From: Prochlorococcus sp. AG-347-I06 | GTDB lineage: Bacteria; Cyanobacteriota; Cyanobacteriia; PCC-6307; Cyanobiaceae | Assembly (NCBI GenBank): GCA_003281605.1 | Contig: QCBM01000001.1 | Coordinates: forward strand, 186,001 to 250,000 | DNA length: 64,000 nt | Direction of reading: 5' to 3' | Shown here: piece by piece, positions 42,126-51,229 of the stretch | Layout of the letters: each line of letters opens with the position of its first letter | How positions within the stretch are numbered: position 1 is the stretch's first letter | Translations under genes and position numbers: made by a program | Notes under the pieces: model-generated | What the model saw: only the letters and a program-made list of their open reading frames with translations | Databases searched by the model: none | What the model was told of the DNA's origin: nothing

Positions 42126-42509
42126 ATGATAAATAAAAAGGATCAAAGCGATCCAATTGATAATTTAGAGTATGAAAAAGTTCTAGAAGAAGAAATAATT
42201 AATTCGTACGAAAGTAAATTTCAGAAAGATACTGAAGAAGATATTAAAAAGATTAAATTCTACAGACTTAAAAGAACTCCATTAGAAATATTAAATAGGT
42301 CATTATTCTTCTTCTTTGTTGGAAGTTTTCTTTTCTCTTTGTTTTTAGCTTATTCAGAGAGTAAGTTATGGTTCATACTTTATGTAATAAGTGCATTGTC
42401 ATGTGTTTTCTATACTCCTAATAGAAAGGCACTAAAAGAATTAATAGCAGCTTGGCCAAATATAGAGGATCTCATCAAAGGGAGGAGTATGTGGAGAAAA
42501 GGCAAGTAA
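42126..42509 (+). CDS. Two-helix membrane protein
   Basis: 127 residues: an acidic N-terminal half, two membrane helices (LFFFFVGSFLFSLFLAY and LWFILYVISALSCVFY), and a C-terminal cytoplasmic part ending PNIEDLIKGRSMWRKGK. It heads a small run with the two microproteins that follow (7-nt gap, then an ATGA overlap). Unknown function. Confidence 0.7.
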   Translation: MINKKDQSDPIDNLEYEKVLEEEIINSYESKFQKDTEEDIKKIKFYRLKRTPLEILNRSLFFFFVGSFLFSLFLAYSESKLWFILYVISALSCVFYTPNRKALKELIAAWPNIEDLIKGRSMWRKGK

Positions 42510-42516
42510 ATAGATT

Positions 42517-42609
42517 ATGAAACCTTTAAGTGCATTTAAAAAATGGTTATTAAATATCCTTGTGCCATATATAGAAGGCACCAACAAGAAAAAAGAGGAT
42601 AAAAAATGA
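42517..42609 (+). CDS. 30-residue microprotein
   Basis: ATG at 42517, TGA at 42607-42609: MKPLSAFKKWLLNILVPYIE followed by GTNKKKEDKK. Amphipathic helix with a lysine-rich tail. Its stop overlaps the next start as ATGA. Confidence 0.5.
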   Translation: MKPLSAFKKWLLNILVPYIEGTNKKKEDKK

Positions 42610-42743
42610 GCCTTATACAGCTTGGAATTATTCTTGAAATTTTTTTGTTTGTGGGAGTTTTTTTATGGGTTCGGAAACTAAATAGTAAACAAAGTAGGCA
42701 ACCATCTTTATCAAAAAAAATAATAAAAAATCTCAAATTTTAG
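42606..42743 (+). CDS. 45-residue single-helix membrane protein
   Basis: ATG at 42606 (ATGA overlap with the previous stop). One helix (LIQLGIILEIFLFVGVFLWV) then a basic tail (RKLNSKQSRQPSLSKK). Third gene of the 42126 run. Topology: N-terminus out, basic tail in the cytoplasm. Confidence 0.5.
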   Translation: MSLIQLGIILEIFLFVGVFLWVRKLNSKQSRQPSLSKKIIKNLKF

Positions 42744-42863
42744 AATTTTGATTACAAAATAAGGAATCTTTATAAAGAGATCAAATTTATGGGGAAATTC
42801 TTTACTTTTTTCTCTCACTTTGTATGTGAAATCGGTTAGAACATCTATATCTTTTTTAAAAAT

Positions 42864-43217
42864 ATGGTTTCCTCCATTCAAGGTCTTGCTCCAATAACTA
42901 ATCCATTAAATAGTGTCTTAATAGAAAAGAAACTAATTAATGTTGATCAAAAGTTCATTCAACTTGTTTCTCTAGCAGAAGGATTACCTCGTACAGAAGT
43001 TATTGAAAGTGGTAGAAGTTATTGGAGAGGTGTTTGTAGAAGCTTAATTTTTAGATTCCCTGATGATCTTGAAATTTTAAAACTTGATGTAAGAAGTTAT
43101 GTAGATAGATCAAAAGGAATTATTCAGATAAGATCCGCAGCAAGATTAGGCCAATCAGATTTAGGTGTAAATCTTAGAAGAGTGGAATACTTGTTTAATC
43201 AATTAGAGAAATTTTAA
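42864..43217 (+). CDS. DUF1499 family protein
   Basis: 117 residues. The family motif is RSAARLGQSDLGVNLRRVEYL (about 91-111), preceded by a segment (LIFRFPDDLEILKLDV) typical of DUF1499. Such proteins are widespread in cyanobacteria and plants, function unknown. No signal peptide. Confidence 0.82.
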   Translation: MVSSIQGLAPITNPLNSVLIEKKLINVDQKFIQLVSLAEGLPRTEVIESGRSYWRGVCRSLIFRFPDDLEILKLDVRSYVDRSKGIIQIRSAARLGQSDLGVNLRRVEYLFNQLEKF

Positions 43218-43294
43218 TTAATCTATTTTTTATAAATTTAAGGTTCTTTTTACTAAATAGGTGTGCTTTAATTCATAAGAATATTTGAATTGCC

Positions 43295-43426
43295 ATGGTA
43301 AAGATAATCTTAGTTGGAATTATTGTCGCACTTGTATATTCTCAACCTGACCTTCGTCTTACAGTAGCTGATTGGTTAAAAGCAGCTTCTGATTTTCTAA
43401 TTGAATCAGTACAAGTAAAACCTTGA
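43295..43426 (+). CDS. 43-residue small protein
   Basis: ATG at 43295, TGA at 43424-43426. A hydrophobic N-terminus (MVKIILVGIIVALVYS) is followed by QPDLRLTVADWLKAASDFLI and a short tail. Could be a small membrane subunit or a signal peptide with a short mature peptide. Confidence 0.55.
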   Translation: MVKIILVGIIVALVYSQPDLRLTVADWLKAASDFLIESVQVKP

Positions 43427-43609
43427 ATTAATTTTTAATAAAGCATTAAATAAGACCTGAAACAGTAATCATTTGTTTAATGCATACAGCTACGAAAATA
43501 AATATTATTATCCTGCTTAATATGTATTTCACTTAAACAAATAAATAGTTTTAGGAACATAATAGAAAATTTTTTTGAAATTTTTGAATAGTTAACGATA
43601 ATAAGGGAT

Positions 43610-44665
43610 ATGAAGCTTAGATTATTTGAGTTCTATTTTATTAAAGACTATTTAAGGCCTTGGTTTGGTCTTATTTATTCTTTATTCTTTCTGTTTTTTT
43701 TAGGTGCAATTGGCTATCGAATAACAGAAGGATGGGAATGGAGTGATTGCTTATGGATGGTTCTAATCACAATAACCACTATTGGTTTTGGAGAAGTTCA
43801 ACCTTTAAGTCCTGAAGGCAGGATCGTAACTGTTTTAGTAATCGTTGGCGGATTGATCTTTATTCAATTTACCTTTCAAAAAGCTGTTAGATTGTTCGAA
43901 TCCGGCTATTTTCAAAGAGTAAACGAATTACGTTTTAAAAGAATTCTTAGAAAAATGGAAAATCATGTAATTTTGTGTGGATATGGGAGGGTTGGTCAGG
44001 AAATATCTAACCAGATAAAAACGCAAAATATTCCAATTATTGTTGTTGAGAGTGACGAAGATAGAAAAAAGATTGCAGAAGAAAATGGTTTAGAAGTGCT
44101 TTGTGCTGATGCAACTCTTGATGAGACTTTAAAACTGGCAGGATTAGAAAAATGCAAAAGTTTGGTTGTTACCCTACCTAATGATGCTGCAAATTTATAT
44201 GTGGTTTTAAGTGCTAAAGGGATAAGAAGTTCTATAAGAGTAATAGCAAGAGCTGGAACGGAAGAAGCCGCAAGTAAGTTGAGATTAGCTGGAGCAAGTA
44301 TAGTAGTAAGTCCTTATATTGCAGCAGGGAGAGCTATGGCATCAATGGCTTTAAGACCAATAGCCATTGATTTTCTAGATCTTTTAGCAGGAAGTGAATG
44401 TGAAATTGAAGAATTTGAATTAAGTAATGATATTAGTCTTTTTGAAACTGCAGAGAAAAGATCACTATCTGAACTTGGAATAGGCAAAAAGAGTGGTGCA
44501 AAAATTTTGGCTATAAAAGAGAACGAAAAATTATTTACCAACCCTGGCGGTAATTTCATTCTTCAACCAGGTCAGGTATTAATAGCTTTTGGTAGTAAAG
44601 AACAACTAAATATTTTGAATGGTTTGTTGGGTAATCTTGTTGTAGCAGTAGAGCTATTAAAATAG
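43610..44665 (+). CDS. Potassium channel with RCK (TrkA-N/TrkA-C) domain
   Basis: 351 residues. Two membrane helices (about 17-38 and 78-100) flank the selectivity filter TITTIGFGEVQPL, the signature of K+ channels. The cytosolic part is an RCK domain: NAD-type motif GYGRVGQEI, then VVESDEDR and ADATLDETL, followed by a TrkA-C domain at the C-terminus (about 260-345). It resembles MthK/Kch-type channels gated by ligands. Starts a same-strand run toward pst genes. Confidence 0.9.
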   Translation: MKLRLFEFYFIKDYLRPWFGLIYSLFFLFFLGAIGYRITEGWEWSDCLWMVLITITTIGFGEVQPLSPEGRIVTVLVIVGGLIFIQFTFQKAVRLFESGYFQRVNELRFKRILRKMENHVILCGYGRVGQEISNQIKTQNIPIIVVESDEDRKKIAEENGLEVLCADATLDETLKLAGLEKCKSLVVTLPNDAANLYVVLSAKGIRSSIRVIARAGTEEAASKLRLAGASIVVSPYIAAGRAMASMALRPIAIDFLDLLAGSECEIEEFELSNDISLFETAEKRSLSELGIGKKSGAKILAIKENEKLFTNPGGNFILQPGQVLIAFGSKEQLNILNGLLGNLVVAVELLK

Positions 44666-44719
44666 ATAGATCGAGATTCAGAATTAATTTCTAAATTAAT
44701 TGTGGGTGAAATAATTCAA

Positions 44720-45073
44720 ATGAAAATATTTAAATTTCTATTTGTAATTCCTGTAATAACTTTAATAATTATTTTTCAAACCTCTTTGCAAAATAGATAT
44801 CTAATGGCTTCTGATATTAGAGATGGAGAGACAATTTTTAGAAATGTTTGTGCAGGCTGCCATGTAAGAGGTGGATCAGTTGTTCTTAAAGGATCCAAAT
44901 CATTAAAACTTTCCGATCTTGAAAAAAGGGGAATAGCTGATGTAAATTCAATAACAAAAATTGCTAATGATGGGATTGGTTTTATGAAAGGTTATAAAAA
45001 TAAATTGAAGGATGCAGAGGATAAGGTTCTTGCACAATGGATTATTCAAAATGCAGAAAAGGGTTGGGAGTAA
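44720..45073 (+). CDS. petJ: Cytochrome c6
   Basis: 117 residues from ATG at 44720; an in-frame GTG at 44702 is possible. A signal peptide (about 1-31, ending near LQNRYLMA) exports it to the thylakoid lumen. The heme is bound by CAGCH, with the distal Met in IGFMKGYKNKL. It carries electrons from cytochrome b6f to photosystem I in place of plastocyanin. It abuts the next gene with no gap, suggesting cotranscription with the LptA-like gene. Confidence 0.9.
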   Translation: MKIFKFLFVIPVITLIIIFQTSLQNRYLMASDIRDGETIFRNVCAGCHVRGGSVVLKGSKSLKLSDLEKRGIADVNSITKIANDGIGFMKGYKNKLKDAEDKVLAQWIIQNAEKGWE

Positions 45074-45442
45074 ATGAAAAGCTTATTGTTTGCATTTTTT
45101 TTATTTTTATTAGCTGAATATTCTTTTGCTGAAGAATTAATTAATTACACAATTACATCTGATTCTCAAATAAATACTTTAGAAGGCGATTTAGAGGCTG
45201 TTGGAAATGTAGTTGTTAAAAGCAATAGTGGTAATTTTGAGGCTTATTCTGACAAGCTTTCTTTTAACAAGGATGATAAATCACTAAAACTTCTAGGTAA
45301 TGTTTATGTAAAAAATTTAGAGTCTGAGGGTATTGCAATTGAAGAAACATCTGGAGATGAGTTGACCATATATACTGATACAGGAATTTTTGAATTCAAA
45401 TCTCAAAATAAAAATAGAGTAAAAACAAAAATTAAATTCTAA
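45074..45442 (+). CDS. LptA/OstA-like lipopolysaccharide export protein
   Basis: 122 residues. Signal peptide about 1-19 (cleavage SFAEE). The mature part has the LptA-like beta strands: SQINTLEGDLEAVGNVVVKS and DKLSFNKDDKSLKLLGNVYVKN. It would bridge inner and outer membranes in LPS or outer-membrane lipid transport. Its start is immediately after the petJ stop. Confidence 0.8.
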   Translation: MKSLLFAFFLFLLAEYSFAEELINYTITSDSQINTLEGDLEAVGNVVVKSNSGNFEAYSDKLSFNKDDKSLKLLGNVYVKNLESEGIAIEETSGDELTIYTDTGIFEFKSQNKNRVKTKIKF

Positions 45443-45610
45443 ATAAAAAGTTGATTGTTAATTGAAAATTTTAATTTCTAGCTGAGTTCTTAATACCGAT
45501 ATATACATAATTATTTTTTATATCAAAATAATTTGATTTATATATCTTTAAATTTTTAAATTACCTTTTGGCTGTAATTTATATTTAACAAACTTTTTTC
45601 TCATTACAAA

Positions 45611-46582
45611 GTGGGCATTTTCAAAAAAGTCCTTATTTTTTCTTCTGCTATCTCATTAGTTGTCTCTCAGGAAGCGATTGCTTCAAAAAGATTGAGCGGA
45701 GCAGGTGCTACATTTCCCTCGAAAATTTATACCAGGTGGTTTTTTGACTTAGCTAAATCTGGAGGCCCTAGAGTTAATTATCAAGCAGTAGGCTCTGGAT
45801 CTGGAAGAAAAGCTTTCATAGACGAAACTGTGAATTTTGGTGCATCAGATGATCCTATGAAAGATTCTGATATAGAGAAAGTTAAAAGAGGACTTGCTCA
45901 AATACCTATGGTAGGTGGCACAATTGCCTTTGGATATAACTACGATTGCGATTTAAAACTTACTCAAGAGCAAGCAGTACGAGTCGCTATGGGTATGGTT
46001 AAAAACTGGAAAGAATTAGGCTGTAAATCAGGTAAGTTAACTTGGACACATCGTTCTGATGGTTCAGGCACGACTAAAGCTTTTACAAATTCTATGGAGG
46101 CTTTCTCTAAAACTTGGAATTTAGGTACTGGTAAATCTGTTAAATGGCCTTCGGGAGTTGGAGCAAAAGGAAATTCTGGTGTTGCAGGTGTTATTCAAAA
46201 TACTCCAGGTGCAATTGGTTATTTAAACCAGTCATACGTAAAAGGTAATGTTAAGGCTGCTGCACTTCAAAATCTTTCTGGTGAATTCGTAACCCCCAAT
46301 ACTGAATCAGGCGCAATAGCTTTAAATGGAATAAAGCTTGATAATAACTTGGCCGGTAAAAATCCGAATCCTACTGCTAAGGGAGCTTATCCAATAGCAA
46401 CCTTAACTTGGATACTTGCTTATGAAAAAGGTAATGGTAGAAACACTAAAGCAATCAAACAAGCCCTTAATGCAATGTTAAGTGATGATTATCAAGATAA
46501 GGCTTCATCCCTTGGATTTATCCCCTTAAAAGGGAATATCCTTTTGAAATCAAGAGCTGCCGTTGAAAAAATAGGCAGTTGA
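45611..46582 (+). CDS. pstS: Phosphate ABC transporter substrate-binding protein
   Basis: 323 residues. Signal peptide about 1-24 (ends EAIAS). Phosphate-site segments are present: GAGATFPSKIY, AVGSGSGRKAF, FGASDDPM and THRSDGSGTTKAF. Binds periplasmic phosphate for the pst importer. The start is GTG at 45611. No clear tandem Pho-box is seen upstream. It is 106 bp from pstC, so the cluster may have an internal promoter. Confidence 0.96.
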   Translation: MGIFKKVLIFSSAISLVVSQEAIASKRLSGAGATFPSKIYTRWFFDLAKSGGPRVNYQAVGSGSGRKAFIDETVNFGASDDPMKDSDIEKVKRGLAQIPMVGGTIAFGYNYDCDLKLTQEQAVRVAMGMVKNWKELGCKSGKLTWTHRSDGSGTTKAFTNSMEAFSKTWNLGTGKSVKWPSGVGAKGNSGVAGVIQNTPGAIGYLNQSYVKGNVKAAALQNLSGEFVTPNTESGAIALNGIKLDNNLAGKNPNPTAKGAYPIATLTWILAYEKGNGRNTKAIKQALNAMLSDDYQDKASSLGFIPLKGNILLKSRAAVEKIGS

Positions 46583-46688
46583 ATTTTTTTAATAGATGTC
46601 AAATTATCATGACTTTCATATACCTTTAACCCCTCTTAAAGTCTTTTACAACATTTAGTAGTAGATTTATAGAGATATTCTTTTTTTA

Positions 46689-47636
46689 ATGGAAGAGAAA
46701 TTAACTCTTTTCAAGAATCGTAAAAGATTCGGTATCGAAAAAAATATAGATATTATCTTCAAGAATACTGCCCTAGTCTTGTCTAGTTTAGTAGCAATAA
46801 TACTTTTAGGAATTATTTTAGTAGTTTTTTTTCAGTCATTTGAATCCTTTTCAAGGTATGGATTGAAGTTTATCGTAACCTCTGAATGGAATCCAGTAAA
46901 AGATGAATACGGAGCTTTTACTGCAATTTATGGCACATTAGTGACCTCATTTCTTTCGTTATTAATAACTATCCCTTTGGGAGTTGGAACTGCAATATTT
47001 ATTACCGAGGACTTTGTGCCGAAAGTTTTTAGAGAAATAATAGGTTCTTTTGTTGAATTACTTGCTGCTATACCATCAGTTGTATTAGGGCTTTGGGCAA
47101 TATTTGTAATGGAACCTTTTTTTAGAGCATTTTTTGTCTTTTTACATAATTTTTTTGGATGGATACCTTTATTCAGTACTGAACCTACAGGTAGGAATTC
47201 CTTGTTAGCAATATTAATTTTAGTAGTGATGCTTTTGCCTATTGTGACCTCCATTGCAAGAGATTCACTCAATCAGGTTCCTAAAAAGCTTAGAAATGCA
47301 GCATATGGAATTGGAGCAAGTAGATGGAAAACAATATTTTCAGTAATTTTGCCGGCAGCATTGTCAGGAATTATGGCAGGTGTTTTATTAGCTTTAGGCA
47401 GAGCGATGGGAGAAACTATGGCTGTGACAATGATTATTGGAAATTCCAATGCATTTAGTTGGTCTCTATTATCTCCTGGATATACCATTTCTTCCATGCT
47501 TGCAAACCAGTTTGGTGAAGCTGATGGAAGTCAGGTTTCATCACTGTTTTATGCGGCTTTTGTACTTATGATCCTATCTTTAGTGGTCAATATCTTTGCG
47601 CAATGGCTAGTTAAGAAATTTAGTCTCAAATATTAG
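46689..47636 (+). CDS. pstC: Phosphate ABC transporter permease PstC
   Basis: 315 residues with six membrane helices. The EAA loop NAAYGIGASRWKTIFSVILP and the final GRAMGETMAVTMIIGN helix are those of PstC. Works with PstA as the membrane channel of the high-affinity phosphate importer. The next gene pstA starts 6 nt after its stop. Confidence 0.95.
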   Translation: MEEKLTLFKNRKRFGIEKNIDIIFKNTALVLSSLVAIILLGIILVVFFQSFESFSRYGLKFIVTSEWNPVKDEYGAFTAIYGTLVTSFLSLLITIPLGVGTAIFITEDFVPKVFREIIGSFVELLAAIPSVVLGLWAIFVMEPFFRAFFVFLHNFFGWIPLFSTEPTGRNSLLAILILVVMLLPIVTSIARDSLNQVPKKLRNAAYGIGASRWKTIFSVILPAALSGIMAGVLLALGRAMGETMAVTMIIGNSNAFSWSLLSPGYTISSMLANQFGEADGSQVSSLFYAAFVLMILSLVVNIFAQWLVKKFSLKY

Positions 47637-47642
47637 ATAATT

Positions 47643-48536
47643 ATGAATTCACTTTATTATCAGAAAAGATTATCAAGAAATATAGGAGATAAATTCTTTA
47701 CTTCTTTATCAGTAATTTGTGCATTGATCGCAACACTTCCTTTGATTTTTCTGGTGACTTATATTCTTATCAAAGGTGGATCTCAAATTACACCAGAACT
47801 ATTTACATTAGAGCCAAATCCTCCTGGAGATGATTTAGATGCAGGCGGTATTAATCCTGCATTGATCGGGACATTAATAATAACTACCATTGCTTCAATT
47901 ATTGCCATACCTGTAGGTGTAGGTGGCGGCATATATCTGGCGGAATACTCTAAAGGCGGTGCTTTTTCAAGATTTATCAGATTTGGGGTAAATGTTTTAG
48001 CTGGAGTCCCTTCAATTATTGCCGGTGTATTTATTTATGCCTTAATCGTTTCAACAAAGATCTTATTTGGAAGTATGTACAGTGGCTTGGCAGGAGGTAT
48101 TGCACTTTCAATATTGATGTTGCCTACTGTGATAAAGACGACTGATGAAGGTTTAAAGTTAGTTCCTAACGAATTAAGATATGCTTCTCTTGGTGTTGGA
48201 GCAAGTATGTATACAACCATATTGAAAGTTACTTTGCCCTCTGCCTTTAGGTCTATTGCTACTGGCGTTGTACTTGGAATCGCAAGAGCTGCAGGTGAAA
48301 CAGCCCCTTTGATATTTACGGCTTTATTCTCTTATTACTACATAACAGGCTTTGGAGACTTATTTTATGAGATGGGTTCTTTGGCTGTATTGATATATAA
48401 CTTTGCTCTTGAACCCTACGATGCCCAGAATAAACTTGCTTGGGCAGCTTCCTTTATTCTTGTTTTATCGATACTATCAGTAAATATATTTTCAAGGATA
48501 TTAGCCGCTTTTACTGAGAAAACTAAGAGAGTATAA
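47643..48536 (+). CDS. pstA: Phosphate ABC transporter permease PstA
   Basis: 297 residues, six membrane helices. The N-terminal TPELFTLEPNPPGDDLDAGG region, EAA loop RYASLGVGASMYTTILKVTLP and GIARAAGETAPLIFTALFS are diagnostic of PstA. It abuts pstB with no gap, so pstC-pstA-pstB is one transcript. Confidence 0.95.
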   Translation: MNSLYYQKRLSRNIGDKFFTSLSVICALIATLPLIFLVTYILIKGGSQITPELFTLEPNPPGDDLDAGGINPALIGTLIITTIASIIAIPVGVGGGIYLAEYSKGGAFSRFIRFGVNVLAGVPSIIAGVFIYALIVSTKILFGSMYSGLAGGIALSILMLPTVIKTTDEGLKLVPNELRYASLGVGASMYTTILKVTLPSAFRSIATGVVLGIARAAGETAPLIFTALFSYYYITGFGDLFYEMGSLAVLIYNFALEPYDAQNKLAWAASFILVLSILSVNIFSRILAAFTEKTKRV

Positions 48537-49346
48537 ATGATTAAAACTAATAAAAAAACACCAAAGAATATAATTCTATCTCTTGAGAATGTCTCTATTA
48601 GTTATGGAACTTTTGAAGCAGTAAGAAATGTTTTTTGTGATTTTAAAAAAGGAAATATAACCTCTCTTATTGGACCTTCAGGATGTGGTAAATCTACTGT
48701 TCTTAGATCTTTAAATAGGATGAACGATTTAATTCCTAATTGTTCGTTAAAAGGTACCGTCTTGTTTGATGGAACTAATATTTATGACAAAAGAGTAGAT
48801 CCAGTTGAAGTAAGAAGAAGAATTGGAATGGTTTTTCAACAACCAAATCCTTTCCCAAAATCTATCTACGAAAATATTGCATTTGGGGCAAGAATTAATG
48901 GCTTTACTGGAGATATGGATGAATTGGTCGAAAGTTCACTAAGAAAAGCTGCCTTGTGGGACGAATGTAAGGATAAATTAAATGACAGTGGTTACTCTTT
49001 ATCTGGAGGACAACAACAAAGATTATGTATTGCTCGAACCATTGCAATCGAACCTGAAATAATTCTAATGGATGAGCCATGCTCAGCATTAGATCCAATC
49101 TCTACCTTAAAAATAGAAGAGACGATGCATGAACTTAAGAATAATTACACAATAATAATAGTTACTCATAATATGCAACAGGCATTAAGAGTTAGCGATA
49201 TGACTGCATTTTTTAATGCTATTGAACATGAAGATGGTGATGGAGGAAAGGTTGGTTATCTTGCAGAATTTAATTCGACAAAGAAAATTTTTAACTCTCC
49301 AAAAGAAAAAACTACTCAGGAATACATATCTGGTAAATTTGGTTAA
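48537..49346 (+). CDS. pstB: Phosphate ABC transporter ATP-binding protein
   Basis: 269 residues. Walker [23 protein letters not shown]-loop [12 protein letters not shown], signature [16 protein letters not shown], Walker [14 protein letters not shown] and the H-loop VTHNMQQ. Powers phosphate uptake. No phoU gene follows within the window. Confidence 0.96.
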   Translation: MIKTNKKTPKNIILSLENVSISYGTFEAVRNVFCDFKKGNITSLIGPSGCGKSTVLRSLNRMNDLIPNCSLKGTVLFDGTNIYDKRVDPVEVRRRIGMVFQQPNPFPKSIYENIAFGARINGFTGDMDELVESSLRKAALWDECKDKLNDSGYSLSGGQQQRLCIARTIAIEPEIILMDEPCSALDPISTLKIEETMHELKNNYTIIIVTHNMQQALRVSDMTAFFNAIEHEDGDGGKVGYLAEFNSTKKIFNSPKEKTTQEYISGKFG

Positions 49347-49453
49347 TGTTTAATTTTTACTTTATAAAGGAAAATTTTTACCTTTAAGAGAGGCAAGGGG
49401 TAGACAAACAGTATAAATACCTATATAGTTATTTCGAATTAGTAAGTTTATCT

Positions 49454-49543
49454 TTGAAAAACTACCCTTTTCTACCTTTCTTGATTTTTGCAGGGGCTCT
49501 CATAACAACTGCAACAATAGGATTGCCTGTATTTACTTCATAA
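49454..49543 (+). CDS. 29-residue membrane microprotein
   Basis: TTG at 49454, TAA at 49541-49543: MKNYPFLPFLIFAGALITTA then TIGLPVFTS. One hydrophobic helix. Without an ATG or a strong ribosome-binding site the call is tentative, although length and topology recall small photosynthetic subunits. Confidence 0.35.
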   Translation: MKNYPFLPFLIFAGALITTATIGLPVFTS

Positions 49544-49573
49544 TTTAAGAGTATTTCTATTTTAAGTAATCTT

Positions 49574-49729
49574 ATGGTCTCAATATTAAATAAAGAATTA
49601 ATTGGAAGTCCTCATAAAACCTTAATAAAAGGAAATTTATTTGACTTTATAAAAAAAAGAGAGAATATGAATCTGTGTGGGAGTGAAAAATCTGTATTAA
49701 AACCATTTTTAAAAGTGGTTAATTTCTAA
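49574..49729 (+). CDS. Small hypothetical protein
   Basis: 51 residues, ATG at 49574, TAA at 49727-49729: MVSILNKELIGSPHKTLIKG and a basic C-terminal part (FDFIKKRENMNLCGSEKS). No membrane helix and no motif. It precedes the next gene by 10 nt on the same strand. Confidence 0.45.
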   Translation: MVSILNKELIGSPHKTLIKGNLFDFIKKRENMNLCGSEKSVLKPFLKVVNF

Positions 49730-49739
49730 TTTATTTATC

Positions 49740-49886
49740 ATGGATAAAACTAAAGAACAGTTAGAAAAACTAAGAGAAGTAGCAGAAGCATCTCTTACAA
49801 AAACGGATGAACTTCAAAAAGTTCTTGCTCAAATCGAAGCTTTAATGTCTAGAGAAGAATCACAAACATTATCAAAGAAGAAATAA
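49740..49886 (+). CDS. Small coiled-coil protein
   Basis: 48 residues, ATG at 49740, TAA at 49884-49886: MDKTKEQLEKLREVAEASLT then KTDELQKVLAQIEALMSREES. Heptad-like leucines suggest a two-helix coiled coil. Followed by the sRNA candidate. Confidence 0.6.
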   Translation: MDKTKEQLEKLREVAEASLTKTDELQKVLAQIEALMSREESQTLSKKK

Positions 49887-49904
49887 TTATTTAAAAGATA
49901 ATTT

Positions 49905-50038
49905 TAGTTTTTGTACTTTTAATCACACCTCTACAATGCCAATGTAGTTATTAATTGGGTATGCAGAACCCGTTCCAAAGTTTTCTGTTAGGTCTCGAGG
50001 TCTTACCTTCTTTAAGTAAAAGACCTCTTTAATTTTTT
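49905..50038 (+). ncRNA. Candidate small RNA with terminator
   Basis: No coding frame here. Three stem-loops line up on the plus strand: CTACA-atgccaa-TGTAG (49931-49947), GGGT-atgcaga-ACCC (49957-49971) and GAGGTCTT...AAGACCTC (49997-50027), the last followed by a T-rich tail, a proper terminator. That layout is typical of a trans-acting sRNA. It could also be the 3' UTR of the preceding gene. Not a known RNA family to me. Confidence 0.35.
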
Positions 50039-50068
50039 GTTTTTATTATATTTTTATAATCTGCTTAA

Positions 50069-50371
50069 TTAGTTGATAACTTTGTAGATTTCTTTCAAGC
50101 AGACATTTACATCGAAATATTCAGTATTTACAACCTCTAATCCTGTTTTTTCTGTAACTTCAACAGTTGCATTACATTCGTCTTGTTTAAGAGCCATATA
50201 ACTTGGCTTTATCTCTTCAATATCTAATTCAACACTTGATTCAGTTTCTTCTTTATATTGCTCCATTACTAGTGTAAGTGCTTCTATTTCAACAGAAAAA
50301 TTATCATTTGCTTTTGCCCCAAATGGCATGAAAAGAAATGGAAATAAAATCAAGGATATTACTTTTTTCAT
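50069..50371 (-). CDS. Small secreted protein of unknown function
   Basis: 100 residues. Signal peptide about 1-21 (ends GAKAND). Acidic mature part with two cysteines (KQDECNATVEV and FDVNVCLKEIY), probably a disulfide. No family recognised. Confidence 0.7.
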   Translation of the reverse strand: MKKVISLILFPFLFMPFGAKANDNFSVEIEALTLVMEQYKEETESSVELDIEEIKPSYMALKQDECNATVEVTEKTGLEVVNTEYFDVNVCLKEIYKVIN

Positions 50372-50578
50372 TTCTATAAAATATGTTTATTTTTTTTATA
50401 ACGTGGATTGTCTGCTAAAGAAAGGGTCATTAGCTTTATAAATTTTTTATTATCTATATCTACTAGTAGAAATTGATTAATAGACACAAAATAATAGATA
50501 AATAAAATAAACGAGACTTTTAAGTATAAATTGCTATATCTAAATGAAAAATTTAAGTCACTTCAATAGGACTTTTTT

Positions 50579-51229
50579 TCAAGATTTTATTTCGATAATT
50601 TCTTCTTCAGAAACAATTGCCCATTTTTTAAATGACTTTTTGCAGGGATATCCTCCTGTTAAGTCTCCAAATGCAGGTAAAAATAAAATATTTTTATTCT
50701 TATCCATTGCAAAGCACCTAAATGATAATTTATCTCCATTGTTTTTTATATAGATTTTTGGATGATAATGTCCACAAATATTCAATGTTTTATTATCGCC
50801 TAAATCAACTGGTTCATGACTAAAAGTAATATTTTTAGTTTTTCTAATATCAAAAATTTTAATATTTTTAATATTGCAACCTAAATCGTGATTCCCTAGG
50901 ACTAGTTCAACGTTAGTTTTTAGTAGTTCAGGAAGATCCTCAACTTTTTTTTGAAGAGTTTTATCTATTGAATATTTGCTGTGGAATAAATCTCCTAATA
51001 TTATTAACTTTTCAGGACTATATTTTTTTACTATTTTTTTTATTCTTGCGAAATTGTTTTTATCTGAATTATTAGTAAGAGGTATACCATTTTGTTGAAA
51101 ATACTCAGCTTTCCCAAGATGAATATCGCATATTAACAATTCTTTTGTATCCGGGAGAAATAACGCTCTTGAAGGAAGCATCTCTAATAATGTATCTTCC
51201 CAACAAAATTTAAAAGAACTTTTTTTCAT
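50579..51229 (-). CDS. pdeM: Ligase-associated DNA damage response phosphoesterase PdeM-like
   Basis: 216 residues. Calcineurin-like metal motifs: DIHLGKAEYFQ, LGDLFHSK, LGNHD and CGHYHPK. This is the TIGR04123-type phosphoesterase found in the four-gene ligase-associated operon, thought to act as a nuclease or phosphatase in DNA repair. Its start is at 51229, immediately after the helicase stop at 51230. Last gene of the operon. Confidence 0.9.
   Translation of the reverse strand: MKKSSFKFCWEDTLLEMLPSRALFLPDTKELLICDIHLGKAEYFQQNGIPLTNNSDKNNFARIKKIVKKYSPEKLIILGDLFHSKYSIDKTLQKKVEDLPELLKTNVELVLGNHDLGCNIKNIKIFDIRKTKNITFSHEPVDLGDNKTLNICGHYHPKIYIKNNGDKLSFRCFAMDKNKNILFLPAFGDLTGGYPCKKSFKKWAIVSEEEIIEIKS

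Noticed and set aside
45443-45610. Tandem Pho boxes before pstS
   Set aside because: Only loose TTTAA-like repeats are seen; spacing does not fit the tandem 8-bp pattern.
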